Origin: an uncultured Acidobacteriota bacterium
GTDB taxonomy: Bacteria > Acidobacteriota > Terriglobia > Bryobacterales > Bryobacteraceae
Assembly: GCA_900696665.1 (NCBI GenBank)
Contig: CAADGY010000231.1
Span: forward strand, 1-64,000
Length of the DNA: 64,000 nucleotides
Direction of reading: 5' to 3'
Positions 1-8,693 of the stretch are shown here, in pieces. The translations under genes and the position numbers were made by a program. A model generated the notes under the pieces. It worked only from the letters and a program-made list of their open reading frames with translations, was not told where the DNA came from and ran no database searches. Every line of letters begins with the position of its first letter. The stretch's first letter is position 1.

Positions 1-714
1 CTCGCACCGGGGAAAATAGCCGTCCCCGGTAAGGATTTCTCCGGACGCCTCCACCCAGTTTTCGGCGAACGTAGATTGCAGGCCCATCACCACTTCACCT
101 TGAACGCGAAACATCGTATCGCGCCACCGCAGATGATTTCCCTTCTTTTTCAGCCAGCGATCCGCGAACCCCGCGCCGCCGATGAACCCCACCGAGCCGT
201 CGACAACGATTAATTCGCGATGTGTCCTGTTATTGAACCGTACGATATGGTGCCAGCGCAGCGGGTTATAGTAGACAACACGCCCGCCTGCCTCCCGGAG
301 TTCTTTGAAATAGCTGCGCCACGTGGTCATGCTCCCGATCGAATCCAGGATTACATTAACCTTGACGCCCGCCCGCGCACGCTCCGCCAGCGCCTCGACA
401 AAGCGCCGGGTCACCTCGCCTCTCTGGAAAATGTAGGCCTCCAGATTGACGGTGCGCTGAGCGGCACGAATGGTTTCCAACTCCGCCTTGTAAAAAACCT
501 CACCGTTCGTCAAAACCTCGATCTTGTTCCCACTAAAAATGTGCGCGTCCGTCAAAACCTGGATCATGCGCCCAAACTCGTCGGAATCCAGGCGTACGGA
601 CGGCGATCTGCGGATTTTGTAGGCTATTCCCGGTTCGAAGAAGAACAGAAACAATAAGAAGCCCTGAACGACAATGGCGAGTACAGCAATGATCTGGAAT
701 GCCGTTGAATCCAT
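1..714 (-). CDS. Phospholipase D-like / cardiolipin synthase-like protein (3' end cut by window edge)
   Basis: The first 238 codons of a larger gene, reading leftward off the window from the ATG at 714. A hydrophobic N-terminal segment (about residues 6-26) suggests a membrane anchor. The next part matches the first phospholipase D repeat of cardiolipin synthases, with a conserved run around residues 160-173 (FNNRTHRELIVVDG). The family signature is HxKxxxxD; here the histidine (H165) and aspartate (D172) are present but the lysine position is glutamate (E167). The second repeat lies outside the window. In the family, cardiolipin synthases join two phosphatidylglycerols at the inner membrane, and other members are phosphodiesterases. 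The fold is secure; the activity is not, given the changed residue and missing half. Confidence 0.85.
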   Translation of the reverse strand, partial: MDSTAFQIIAVLAIVVQGFLLFLFFFEPGIAYKIRRSPSVRLDSDEFGRMIQVLTDAHIFSGNKIEVLTNGEVFYKAELETIRAAQRTVNLEAYIFQRGEVTRRFVEALAERARAGVKVNVILDSIGSMTTWRSYFKELREAGGRVVYYNPLRWHHIVRFNNRTHRELIVVDGSVGFIGGAGFADRWLKKKGNHLRWRDTMFRVQGEVVMGLQSTFAENWVEASGEILTGDGYFPRCE

Positions 715-738
715 CTGGGCAGGCTGTCACTACTTATT

Positions 739-770
739 GTAGATACAGACCGCATCCTCAAGGTATCTAC
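739..770. repeat. 8-bp inverted repeat between the cyclase and PLD genes
   Basis: GTAGATAC (739-746) and GTATCTAC (763-770) form a perfect inverted repeat with a 16-base loop. It lies in the 86-base gap downstream of the cyclase gene (ends 801) and upstream of the phospholipase D-like gene (starts 714), both on the minus strand. No U-rich tract follows, so it is more likely an operator or weak attenuator than a terminator. Confidence 0.35.
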
Positions 771-800
771 GCGCTTGGGAATCAGCGCCCGTGGAACCGC

Positions 801-1574
801 TCAGGGCAGAATCGCCAGGATGCGAACCGGCGCCCCTGAACCGCCTTTAATCTTCATTGGCAATGCGAAAACGGAGGTGCCTGTGGGCGGTAGTTGTTCG
901 AGATTGGCGACATTCTCCAACGCGTAGATTCCAGCTCCATTCAGAATGCGGTGAACCGGAAAATCGGTGGAGGGTCCGTGATCGATGCTCGCCGTATCGA
1001 TCCCGACTCCATGGATCTTCCTCTCCGCAAGAATCGAAGCGGCCTCCGCGGAAATGCCTGGAAAATGGAGGTTGGCCGTATCCCCATCCTTATCGCTTCC
1101 GAGGTAGCGTTTGCGATCCGGCCAGAATTTCGACCAGCCCGTCCGGACGAAGACGATCGCTCCGTCCGGTATGCGTCCATGCTGGTCTTCCCATGTGCGA
1201 ATGTCTGAACTTGTCAGGCGGTAATCCGCATCCCGGCTGCAGGCACCGGTCACGTCCAATACCACCGCTTTTCCAACCAGTTTCGATAGCGGAATCTGGT
1301 CCACTGTGAGTTGGTCTTTTCCGAAATGGATCGGGCTGTCCAGGTGCGTGCCCAGGTGCTCGCTTGCGGAGAAGTTGGCGGCGGCGTACCAGTAGCCCTC
1401 CGCCGTCATTCCCCATTCTTCTTTTCGCCATTCGAACGGTTTTCCCGTGGGCCAGTAAACGGTGTTCTCGTCCAGAGCGTAGGTGAGATCTACCAGCTTC
1501 GATGCCTCTATCACTGTTTCAGAATACAGTGGTGTACCCGCCAGCAATACGGCCACAAGATAGAGCAGGCCCAT
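801..1574 (-). CDS. Exported cyclase-family (kynurenine formamidase-like) metal-dependent hydrolase
   Basis: A 257-residue protein of the cyclase family (PF04199), whose known members are metal-dependent amidohydrolases such as kynurenine formamidase. The metal-binding signature HLGTHLDSPIHF is intact about 90 residues in. The reading frame stays open upstream to 1775, but the ATG at 1574 is preferred because it starts a clean signal peptide (MGLLYLVAVLLAGTPLYSE), so the enzyme is probably periplasmic. It is divergent from the cyclophilin lipoprotein gene at 1622, only 47 bases away, so the two likely share a promoter region. The substrate cannot be told from sequence; no kynurenine genes are nearby. 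Confidence 0.85.
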   Translation of the reverse strand: MGLLYLVAVLLAGTPLYSETVIEASKLVDLTYALDENTVYWPTGKPFEWRKEEWGMTAEGYWYAAANFSASEHLGTHLDSPIHFGKDQLTVDQIPLSKLVGKAVVLDVTGACSRDADYRLTSSDIRTWEDQHGRIPDGAIVFVRTGWSKFWPDRKRYLGSDKDGDTANLHFPGISAEAASILAERKIHGVGIDTASIDHGPSTDFPVHRILNGAGIYALENVANLEQLPPTGTSVFALPMKIKGGSGAPVRILAILP

Positions 1575-1621
1575 CCGCCACCCCCAACTTGGATGGTAAA
1601 GTAATTCCGGGAGACACACAA

Positions 1622-2272
1622 TTGATTCGCGGCCGCGGCATTTCTGGAACATTGTTTCTGTTGATGGGCCTTGCGTTGACGGGCTGCTCGGATTCCACAC
1701 GCGACAAAGCGGAGGCGACGAAGGCCAAGACTCCCGTGAAGCCGCCGGACCAGTACAAAGCGGCGTTCGAGACATCGAAAGGCAACTTCGTTATCGAGGT
1801 GCATCGCGAATGGGCGCCGCGCGGCGCAGACCGTTTCTACGAGTTGATTCGGGACGGCTTTTACAACGAATCCCGCTTTCACCGCGTTGTGCGTAACTTT
1901 GTTGTCCAGTGGGGCATCAACAAAGATCCCGCCGTTTCGCGGCTCTGGAGCAATCTCCGGATTCTGGACGATCCTCCGAAACAGAGCAACCGCAAAGGTA
2001 CGGTGGCGTTTGCGGCAGCGGGACCGGCATCGCGCACGACGCAGGTCTTTATCAACCTGCGGGACAACAAGCAACTGGACAAGAACCTCTTCGCGCCTTT
2101 TGGCGAAGTTGTTTCCGGAATGGATGTCGTCGAGAGCCTCTACAACTCGTACGGCGAGATGCCGCCGCGGGGCAACGGCCCGGACCCGAGCCTCATTGAG
2201 ACCCGCGGCAACGAGTATCTGGAAACGAAGTTCCCCCGGCTCGACTACATCAAGCGGGTATCCGTCAACTGA
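1622..2272 (+). CDS. Peptidyl-prolyl cis-trans isomerase (cyclophilin) lipoprotein
   Basis: A 216-residue cyclophilin-type prolyl isomerase preceded by a lipoprotein signal with lipobox LTGC (cysteine about residue 22), so it is expected to be lipid-anchored and to help fold exported proteins. Active-site positions are recognisable in [13 protein letters not shown] (Arg, Phe, Gln) and in the TQVFINL strand. The start is taken as TTG at 1622 because a GGGAG ribosome-binding site ends about 8 bases upstream and the signal peptide begins there; an in-frame ATG at 1502 would add a hydrophilic extension lying inside the divergent cyclase gene. The 3' end overlaps the convergent transporter gene by 8 bases. 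A second, cytosolic cyclophilin is at 62729. Confidence 0.88.
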   Translation: MIRGRGISGTLFLLMGLALTGCSDSTRDKAEATKAKTPVKPPDQYKAAFETSKGNFVIEVHREWAPRGADRFYELIRDGFYNESRFHRVVRNFVVQWGINKDPAVSRLWSNLRILDDPPKQSNRKGTVAFAAAGPASRTTQVFINLRDNKQLDKNLFAPFGEVVSGMDVVESLYNSYGEMPPRGNGPDPSLIETRGNEYLETKFPRLDYIKRVSVN

Positions 2273-3563
2273 CACTGGATGGCTGTGGTCCCCGCCGGAC
2301 CAGCAGAAACACAAAAGCCGTTGCAACCAGGGGCACCATGCTCGCCACCACCAGGATTGGGCCGAACGAGTAGCGGTCTGAGACCCACCCGATCAGGAAC
2401 GTCGAAATGATGGTACCGATGCCGGCGCCTGTTCCGCTCATTCCACTGACGGAAGCGACAGTACTGCTGGGATACAGATCGGCCGGAAGAGCCAGACACA
2501 TTGTCGAGAAGGCCGCATAGCTGAACGTGGAGAGTGCGAACAGGCCAATAAGGGCAGCGAAATTAGAAGTGAATGCCGCCGGCGCAAGCAGCGCCATTCC
2601 GAGCCCCGTTATCAGGATGACGAACTTCCTTGCATCGACCACGTTCCAGCCTCGCTTAATCAGATAGCTGGAGAACCCACCGCCGAAGAAATTTCCGAGA
2701 TCCGCGGCAAGGAACGGAACCCAGAATCCAATGAGCGTGTTTTCCAGGCGGAATCCTTTGGAAACAAGGTAAATCGCAAACCAGTCTGTAATGAAGTACC
2801 ACACGGGGTCGGTCAACGACTTGCCGAAGATGATTCCCCACGTAGTGCGCAAAGAGAGCAATCGGCCGATACTGGGCTTGTCCTGGCCGGAGTTCTGCTC
2901 GGGCGTTTGGATCGCCTGCATTTCGGTCCGGCGCTCTTCTTCGTGCATAACGGCGATAGCGGATCGCTCTTGCGGGGTCAGCCAGGGATGCGTGGCGGGG
3001 GGATAATAGAGGCGGCTCCAGGCGAGCAGCCAGATGAGCCCGAGAGATCCGACGATGAGAAAAGCCGGCCGCCAGCTATCGAACGTCTGGTGCAGCCATA
3101 TAACCAGAATCGGCGCAATCGCGCCTCCCACCGACGATCCGCTGTCGTAGATCGCGACGGCCCACCCCCGCTCATTTTTGGGAAACCACTCCGAGACCGC
3201 TTTCGCGGCGCCGGGCCAGTTGGCGGATTCACCCAATCCCAGAAGGAGCCGGAAAACCGCAAAACTCTTCAGCCCGACCGCCATCGAGGTGATCATCGAG
3301 GCCACCGAATACCACGTGACCGAAAGCAGAAGTCCCCTCCTTGTCCCGAGCTTATCGATAGCGCGCCCGGACGCCGTCTGGCCGAACGCATAGGCGATTC
3401 GAAAGGCGATTACGATCAGGGCGAAATCGGTATTGGTCCAATTGAACTCGACTTTCAGATAAGGCGCGAGCACGCTCAGAGTCTGGCGGTCGATATAGTT
3501 GATGACGGTGGAGAGGAACAGTAGACCGCAGATCCACCACCTCAGGCGGGGTAAAGGAGTCAT
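2265..3563 (-). CDS. MFS transporter, anion:cation symporter (hexuronate/glucarate-like) type
   Basis: A 432-residue inner-membrane protein with about 12 predicted transmembrane helices and the large central loop (about residues 195-235) typical of the major facilitator superfamily. The N-terminal pattern [13 protein letters not shown] and the following [12 protein letters not shown] loop resemble the anion:cation symporter group, whose members import hexuronates, glucarate/galactarate or similar organic anions. The ATG at 3563 has an AAAGGAG ribosome-binding site a few bases upstream. It stands alone and convergent with the cyclophilin gene. The substrate is inferred only from family likeness; sugar-acid uptake would fit the carbohydrate-degrading gene content. 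Confidence 0.85.
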   Translation of the reverse strand: MTPLPRLRWWICGLLFLSTVINYIDRQTLSVLAPYLKVEFNWTNTDFALIVIAFRIAYAFGQTASGRAIDKLGTRRGLLLSVTWYSVASMITSMAVGLKSFAVFRLLLGLGESANWPGAAKAVSEWFPKNERGWAVAIYDSGSSVGGAIAPILVIWLHQTFDSWRPAFLIVGSLGLIWLLAWSRLYYPPATHPWLTPQERSAIAVMHEEERRTEMQAIQTPEQNSGQDKPSIGRLLSLRTTWGIIFGKSLTDPVWYFITDWFAIYLVSKGFRLENTLIGFWVPFLAADLGNFFGGGFSSYLIKRGWNVVDARKFVILITGLGMALLAPAAFTSNFAALIGLFALSTFSYAAFSTMCLALPADLYPSSTVASVSGMSGTGAGIGTIISTFLIGWVSDRYSFGPILVVASMVPLVATAFVFLLVRRGPQPSSVS

Positions 3564-3639
3564 GAAGTAACTTAGGATGGCAAGAGATCACGGCCCGGCG
3601 CAAGCGCGTGTTACAATGAGTGCGTCCCACCCAAACTAC

Positions 3640-3715
<76 letters not shown>

Positions 3716-3802
3716 TTCAAAGTAAAGGGCTTACCGGAACGGTCCTAGCTCGCCAGCGACCTTTGTCAGCAGGACCAGAACCTGCCAGTCAGGCGGAAAT
3801 GG

Positions 3803-4116
3803 CTACGAACCGATCGGCAGACGCCGCAAGCGATAAGCCGTGGTCCTCGACGATCACAAACGCGCCGGCAAGGAGTTGTTCTTCGCATTCTGGATCACCT
3901 GTAAGAGCCGGGGTGTCACCACGCGTGGCGTCTGATTTTTCATGCGGAACAGGATGACGGAGAGGCTTGCATGGCCGGACAGCGCCATGATTTCACCGAA
4001 GTTCAGATCGAAGGTCAGAACGATGCGCTTCTCGCTGCCGGCCAACGCGTGCAGGAGGACCCACCCGATCTGACGCGTAATCTCCAGCTTGAGCCTTACC
4101 CATGAAGGATCTTCAC
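3803..4116 (-). pseudogene. Decayed DUF5615 (PIN-like toxin-type) gene
   Basis: Pieces of a DUF5615-family protein are spread over three minus-strand frames. GTG at 4116 begins VKILHG, like the family N-terminus, then hits a stop; the middle of the N-terminal half is missing. About 4080-3860 encodes the core, including GSEKRIVLTFDLNFGEIMAL and LSVILFRM, which match the family's VTFDLDFGE and SVILFR signatures. The next piece, GAFVIVED, is in a second frame, and the terminal YRLRRLPIGS with its stop at 3803 is in a third. DUF5615 proteins are small PIN-fold relatives often found in toxin-antitoxin pairs; no partner was seen. Nothing else recognisable lies in 3716-3802 or 4117-4172. Confidence 0.6.
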
Positions 4117-4172
4117 AAGCGGCTCAAATTCGGGGACGGCCGAAGCCGCCCCCATTCCCGCGGCACACGCCA

Positions 4173-5669
4173 TCAGCGGTAGATCCGGAACGCGTCGAAG
4201 TCGAACGTATTTCCGGTTGATGCGGCATTCCTGGTGCCGGTGAGCCGGATTCTTAGAGTGTGAGTACCCTTAGCCAGATCCCGCTTGGAGTACAGAAGTT
4301 GCCCGGAGACGGGTGTCGGATTATACAAATCCACCATGGCATCCACCGTCCCATCCAGGCTGATTTCGATAATCCCTTTGGTGCCGCTCTTGTATCCGAC
4401 CAGGTCGATCCCGGTGCCCGAGAAGGTTATCGTAGCTGTAGCGTTCGTAGCGCTGGAGAAAATAGCATACCCCTGGTCGTACACGCTAAACCACCCGGAA
4501 CTGTTCCATGTTCCACTGAACGCCACCAGCGAGCTGTTTTCCTGGCAGGAACTCATCGCTGTGCCGGTGGATCCCATGTCTTGATGCCCGTAGTCGAATA
4601 GGGAATACACATCGGTATATCGGCTTGTCGAGTTCATCACTACGGCGATCAGGTTCGTGGTGCCCACTGTGTTGGTGGCAACCAGCACTTCCCCCGCTTC
4701 GGGCGTGGTGCCGGTTTTTACGCCGGTGGTTCCGGGATATGCGCACAGCGCTTCATTGGTCTGAATCCACTTGTGGTAGTTCGGTGAACCGCCGACGGTT
4801 CCCTGGCCGCGGTACGTGTTGTCGCTGACAATCGCCGCCAGTTCCGGACGATCGATGAACTCCGACGCGAGTTTCGCCAAATCATAAGCACTCGAGTAAT
4901 GGCCGGCGGCGTCCAAACCGCTCGCGTTAGCAAAGTGCGTGTGGGATAGTCCCAGTTCAACCGCACGGCTATTCATCCGATTGATAAAGTTGCTGATGCC
5001 CGTCGACGTATCCCCACCCAGATACGTGCGGCCAACGTGGTCCGCAATCGCGGCAGCCGCGTCATTGCCGGACGGAAGCAGCAACCCGCGCAGCATTTCC
5101 GACATCACCATTTTTTCCCCGGACACCAGTCCCGCGGTAGTGCCTCCGATCAGGTGGGAGGCTGCCACGGTGATCAGATCGTCCAGTTCGGGATCGTACT
5201 CTACAGCCAGCAAGGCGGTCATCATCTTGGTTGTACTGGCGTGTGCACGCTCTGCGCTTTCTTCTTTGCCCCAGATAACCCGTCCCGTGTCCCGATCCAT
5301 GACAACCGCATTCGTAGCGGATATCTGGAGGGACGGCGCCGGGTTACTGATGAGGAAAGGAAACCAGGTGTTCGCACTCGTGCACAGATAGATGCTTTGC
5401 TGGCTGGGACGCAGGTACAACTGTCCTGCGGTGCAGTTGGCCGGGGGCGCCGCGTCGCCGAAACTGACGCCGCCGCCCCCGCCCCCACCGCTACACGGCA
5501 CAAATCGTTTGTTGGCGCCGTCACGGCACCACGTCTGTCCCGCCGTGGGTGTTCCCACAAGCGGCCAGCCTTTTATATGAGTAGCGTTGGTGCTGCTGGA
5601 CCGCTGGGCGGCCAGCGGCGAGCACAGCAGCGCCAGAAACAGGAAGAGATGCACTGGATTGGTTTTCAT
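4173..5669 (-). CDS. Exported D-alanyl-D-alanine carboxypeptidase with phage-tail-like N-terminal module
   Basis: A 498-residue exported protein with all penicillin-binding motifs of the DacA/PBP5-type peptidase S11 family: STTK at 145-148, SGN at 200-202 and KTG at 318-320. Such enzymes trim the terminal D-Ala from peptidoglycan side chains in the periplasm. It is atypical at both ends. After the signal peptide, residues 30-110 contain a glycine run and a segment (CTAGQLYLRPSQQSIYLCTSANTW) like modules in phage tail-fibre and collar proteins. Residues about 370-498 are a Ser/Thr/Gly-rich beta domain resembling a carbohydrate-binding module rather than the usual PBP5 C-terminal domain with membrane anchor. 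Its ATG overlaps the preceding gene's stop by four bases (ATGA). Confidence 0.85.
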   Translation of the reverse strand: MKTNPVHLFLFLALLCSPLAAQRSSSTNATHIKGWPLVGTPTAGQTWCRDGANKRFVPCSGGGGGGGVSFGDAAPPANCTAGQLYLRPSQQSIYLCTSANTWFPFLISNPAPSLQISATNAVVMDRDTGRVIWGKEESAERAHASTTKMMTALLAVEYDPELDDLITVAASHLIGGTTAGLVSGEKMVMSEMLRGLLLPSGNDAAAAIADHVGRTYLGGDTSTGISNFINRMNSRAVELGLSHTHFANASGLDAAGHYSSAYDLAKLASEFIDRPELAAIVSDNTYRGQGTVGGSPNYHKWIQTNEALCAYPGTTGVKTGTTPEAGEVLVATNTVGTTNLIAVVMNSTSRYTDVYSLFDYGHQDMGSTGTAMSSCQENSSLVAFSGTWNSSGWFSVYDQGYAIFSSATNATATITFSGTGIDLVGYKSGTKGIIEISLDGTVDAMVDLYNPTPVSGQLLYSKRDLAKGTHTLRIRLTGTRNAASTGNTFDFDAFRIYR

Positions 5670-5977
5670 CGGACGAACGCCGCCCCCAATACACTGTCTG
5701 TGGCCTCACCGGCTGCGTCCCGCAGAACAAAGAGCGATGGGATGCTGACGACGTTTCCATACGTCTCATCCCCGATCCATTCCGTAGCCCCGGGAGTCAA
5801 CTCTGCGATTGCCGTGTCCTTGGTCATGTTCGCGGAAGTGCCGAGCCAAATACTGCCGGCATTGGACGAATGCGCCTGAATACGCACTTTGTTGGCCGTC
5901 TGCCGGCCATCCACGCAGGACAATGCAGTGGCGACCCCAGTGCCGGCGGTGGTCTTTACCAATGGGTAAATAGTCAT
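5666..5977 (-). CDS. Small phage-structural-like protein of unknown function
   Basis: A 103-residue protein starting at the ATG at 5977, with a purine-rich AAAGGGA element about 12 bases upstream; the frame stays open further upstream but without a better start. It has no signal peptide and is rich in Thr, Ala and Gly. The pattern of short beta strands ending in a segment like TPGATEWIGDETYGNVVSIP resembles small decoration or minor structural proteins of tailed phages, but this is only a resemblance. It is translationally coupled (ATGA) to the D,D-carboxypeptidase with a phage-tail-like N-terminus, which supports a phage- or tailocin-derived pair. Function unknown. Confidence 0.6.
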   Translation of the reverse strand: MTIYPLVKTTAGTGVATALSCVDGRQTANKVRIQAHSSNAGSIWLGTSANMTKDTAIAELTPGATEWIGDETYGNVVSIPSLFVLRDAAGEATDSVLGAAFVR

Positions 5978-6385
5978 TTGCTTGATTTCCCTTTGTTGCT
6001 CCGATATGCCCGGGATTTTCCGGGCAGGTGACTCTGCCCACACTCCGCCCGTAACAAAACAAACGGAGTTTGTCAGGCAGGCGGGCGGTTGCTCAGGCTT
6101 GTTCAGCCGCACCGGATGGTTCCGGCGCCATCGCGCTTCTGATGATACCCGCACGATATGCCGGATCAGGCCAAATGGAGAGCCTTCAAGCGGTGTCTTG
6201 ACGCAGTCAATAACAAATGTAAGTAATTGAAGCCAACCCGCTTACCCTAACATCGATGGGCTGGAATAGTTCCGTTCCAAAGTTTGGTGACCGGCATCGG
6301 GCGAAGGGCGGCAATTCCATCCGGAAGGGCGGATGCGCCCTCTTGGCAAAAGAGTGAGAATCAAGTGGATAGAAAGGATTGTTTC
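5978..6385. other. Non-coding gap between divergent genes
   Basis: About 400 bases separate the phage-like small gene (minus) from malic enzyme (plus). No convincing gene was found. GCCCGG/CCGGGC (6008-6013, 6020-6025) forms a short hairpin upstream of the small gene. The malic enzyme ribosome-binding site AGAAAGGA lies at 6371-6378. No clear -35/-10 pair was recognised. Confidence 0.5.
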
Positions 6386-8692
6386 ATGAGCATTCGTAAC
6401 GAGGATGCACTCGAATACCATTCCTCTGCACCCGCCGGGAAGATCGCTGTTCATCCTACTAAACCCTGCCGCACTCAGCGCGATTTGAGTCTCGCCTACA
6501 CACCGGGCGTTGCCGTTCCCTGCCTCGAGATCCAGCGAGATCCGTCCCTTGCCTATAAATACACAGCGAAAGGCAATTTGGTGGCCGTGGTCACCAACGG
6601 CACCGCTGTCCTGGGTCTGGGAAATATCGGTCCAGCCGCCGGCAAGCCGGTGATGGAAGGCAAGGGCGTGCTCTTCAAACGGTTCGCAGATATCGATGTC
6701 TTCGATATCGAGCTGAATACAAGCGATCCGAAAGAGATCATCCGCGTCTGCCAGCTTCTGGAGCCCACTTTCGGCGGCATCAATCTCGAAGACATCAAAG
6801 CGCCGGAGTGCTTCGAAATCGAAGAAGAGCTAAAGCGCACGATGCAGATACCGGTCTTCCATGACGATCAGCACGGCACCGCCATTATTTCGGGCGCCGC
6901 CCTGCTGAACGCGCTGGAACTCACGGGCAAACGCATCGACGAGGTGAAGGTTGTATTCAACGGCGCCGGCGCAAGCGGACTGGCCTGTGCGGAACACTAT
7001 ATCCGGCTCGGAATCCGCCGCGAAAATATCGTCATGTGCGACACGAACGGCGTCGTTTATAAAGGCCGCACCAAAGGCATGAATCCATACAAGGAGAGAT
7101 TCGCCCGGGAAACCGGCCTGCGAACCCTCGCCGAGGCCATGGAAGGCGCGGATGTGTTTTTCGGCCTCTCCGCGGCGAACTGCGTCAGCCCTGAAATGCT
7201 GCTCTCCATGGCGCCGGACCCGATCGTTTTCGCCCTGGCGAATCCCGATCCCGAGATCGCCTACGATGTCGCCATCGCCACCCGGAAGGACTTGATCATG
7301 GCGACGGGGCGGTCGGATTTTCCGAACCAGGTAAACAACGTGCTTGGTTTCCCGTTCATCTTCCGCGGGGCCTTGGATGTGCGTGCCACGGCGATCAATG
7401 ACGAAATGAAACTCGCGGCCACACGAGCGCTGGCCTCGCTTGCAAAGGAAGATGTTCCCGACGCCGTACGCAGCGCCTACGGCGTGGAGAGCATGCACTT
7501 CGGACGCAATTACATTATTCCGACGCCGTTTGATTCCCGGGTGCTCATCTGGGTAGCCTCCGCCGTCGCGCAGGCCGCCATGGATAGCGGGGTAGCGCAG
7601 TCGCCTATCGATATCGGGGAATACAAGGATCAACTGGAACGGCGGCTCGGAAAAGCGGTGGAGGTGATGCGCGTGATGATTCACAAAGCGCAGCGGCATC
7701 CCCAGCGCGTAGTATTTCCGGAGGGGCAGGAGGCAAAAATCCTGCGTGCTTCACAGATTCTTCTGGATGAGAAAATCGCTACACCGGTTCTGATCGGGCG
7801 CGAGGATAAGATCCGCCAGCAAATCGAATCGCTGCGGCTTCATCTACAGGGCGTCACCATTGTCGATCTGCGAACATTCCCGCGTATGAGCGCCTACAGC
7901 GAAGAGCTTTACCGGCTGCGCCGGCGCAAGGGAGTGACGAGAAACGAAGCCGCTGTCCTGATTCAGAACAGAACGGCGTTCGGAGCTATGATGCTGCACA
8001 TGGGCGATGCGGACGCGCTGATCGCTGGGCTGACGCAGCACTACCCAGATACCATCCGGCCCGCATTGCAGGTGATTCCCCCGCGCGTAGGCCTGAAACG
8101 CGTTGCGGGTGTGTACATGATGATTACCCCGCAGGGCAAAATCTACTTCTTTGCCGATGCTACGGTGAACATAGAGCCGTCTTCGGAAGATCTCGCGGAG
8201 ATTGCTCTCGAAGCTGCTTACATGGCGAAAAGTTTCGATATCGAGCCTCGCGTAGCGATGCTCTCGTTTTCCAATTTCGGCAGCACGCGCCATCCGTTAT
8301 CCGAGAGAGTCAGGCGGGCAGTCGACATCGTAAAGCAACGCGCCCCGGAGATCATGGTTGATGGCGAGATGCAGGCCGATACCGCCGTAGTCCCGGAAAT
8401 CATCGACCAGACTTATCCCTTCAGTACTCTCAAGGGCGGTGCAAACGTTTTGATTTTTCCCAGCCTGGAAGCGGGAAACATCGCCTATAAGCTGTTGATG
8501 CGGATTGGAGGCGCCGAGGCGATCGGCCCGATTCTGATGGGCCTCTCCAAACCGGTACACGTGCTTCAGCGAGGCGCCGAGGTGAACGACATCGTCAATA
8601 TGGCAGCCATCGCAGTTGTGGATGCGCAAGCCGCCATGGGGCTGGGCGGTTCAGAAACGGAGCCGCGAGCGTCAGCAAGCGGGATCGGATAG
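6386..8692 (+). CDS. maeB: NADP-dependent malic enzyme fused to phosphotransacetylase-like domain
   Basis: A 768-residue MaeB-type malic enzyme, which oxidatively decarboxylates malate to pyruvate. The N-terminal half (about 1-410) is the catalytic region: YTPGVAVPC near the substrate site, DDQHGTAI, and the nucleotide-binding GAGASGLA. After a linker, about 440-768 is a phosphate acetyl/butyryltransferase-like domain, which in characterised MaeB proteins is regulatory and binds acetyl-CoA rather than catalysing transfer. The ATG at 6386 is chosen over an earlier in-frame ATG (6284) because AGAAAGGA sits 7 bases upstream and the protein then aligns with family N-termini. The last codons run through a short dispersed repeat (8659-8682), so the C-terminal tail is probably repeat-derived. 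Confidence 0.93.
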   Translation: MSIRNEDALEYHSSAPAGKIAVHPTKPCRTQRDLSLAYTPGVAVPCLEIQRDPSLAYKYTAKGNLVAVVTNGTAVLGLGNIGPAAGKPVMEGKGVLFKRFADIDVFDIELNTSDPKEIIRVCQLLEPTFGGINLEDIKAPECFEIEEELKRTMQIPVFHDDQHGTAIISGAALLNALELTGKRIDEVKVVFNGAGASGLACAEHYIRLGIRRENIVMCDTNGVVYKGRTKGMNPYKERFARETGLRTLAEAMEGADVFFGLSAANCVSPEMLLSMAPDPIVFALANPDPEIAYDVAIATRKDLIMATGRSDFPNQVNNVLGFPFIFRGALDVRATAINDEMKLAATRALASLAKEDVPDAVRSAYGVESMHFGRNYIIPTPFDSRVLIWVASAVAQAAMDSGVAQSPIDIGEYKDQLERRLGKAVEVMRVMIHKAQRHPQRVVFPEGQEAKILRASQILLDEKIATPVLIGREDKIRQQIESLRLHLQGVTIVDLRTFPRMSAYSEELYRLRRRKGVTRNEAAVLIQNRTAFGAMMLHMGDADALIAGLTQHYPDTIRPALQVIPPRVGLKRVAGVYMMITPQGKIYFFADATVNIEPSSEDLAEIALEAAYMAKSFDIEPRVAMLSFSNFGSTRHPLSERVRRAVDIVKQRAPEIMVDGEMQADTAVVPEIIDQTYPFSTLKGGANVLIFPSLEAGNIAYKLLMRIGGAEAIGPILMGLSKPVHVLQRGAEVNDIVNMAAIAVVDAQAAMGLGGSETEPRASASGIG
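8659..8682. repeat. Dispersed repeat family A, copy 1
   Basis: A 24-base segment beginning GGAGCCGC and ending AAGCGG, inside the final codons of the malic enzyme gene. It matches the reverse complement of 43303-43326 at 19 of 24 positions, with identical ends. A looser relative lies at 23466-23500. Confidence 0.5.
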
Positions 8693-8693
8693 G

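Noticed and set aside
5037-5879. Plus-strand frame opposite the D,D-carboxypeptidase
   Set aside because: The minus strand holds all three penicillin-binding motifs; the plus frame has none.
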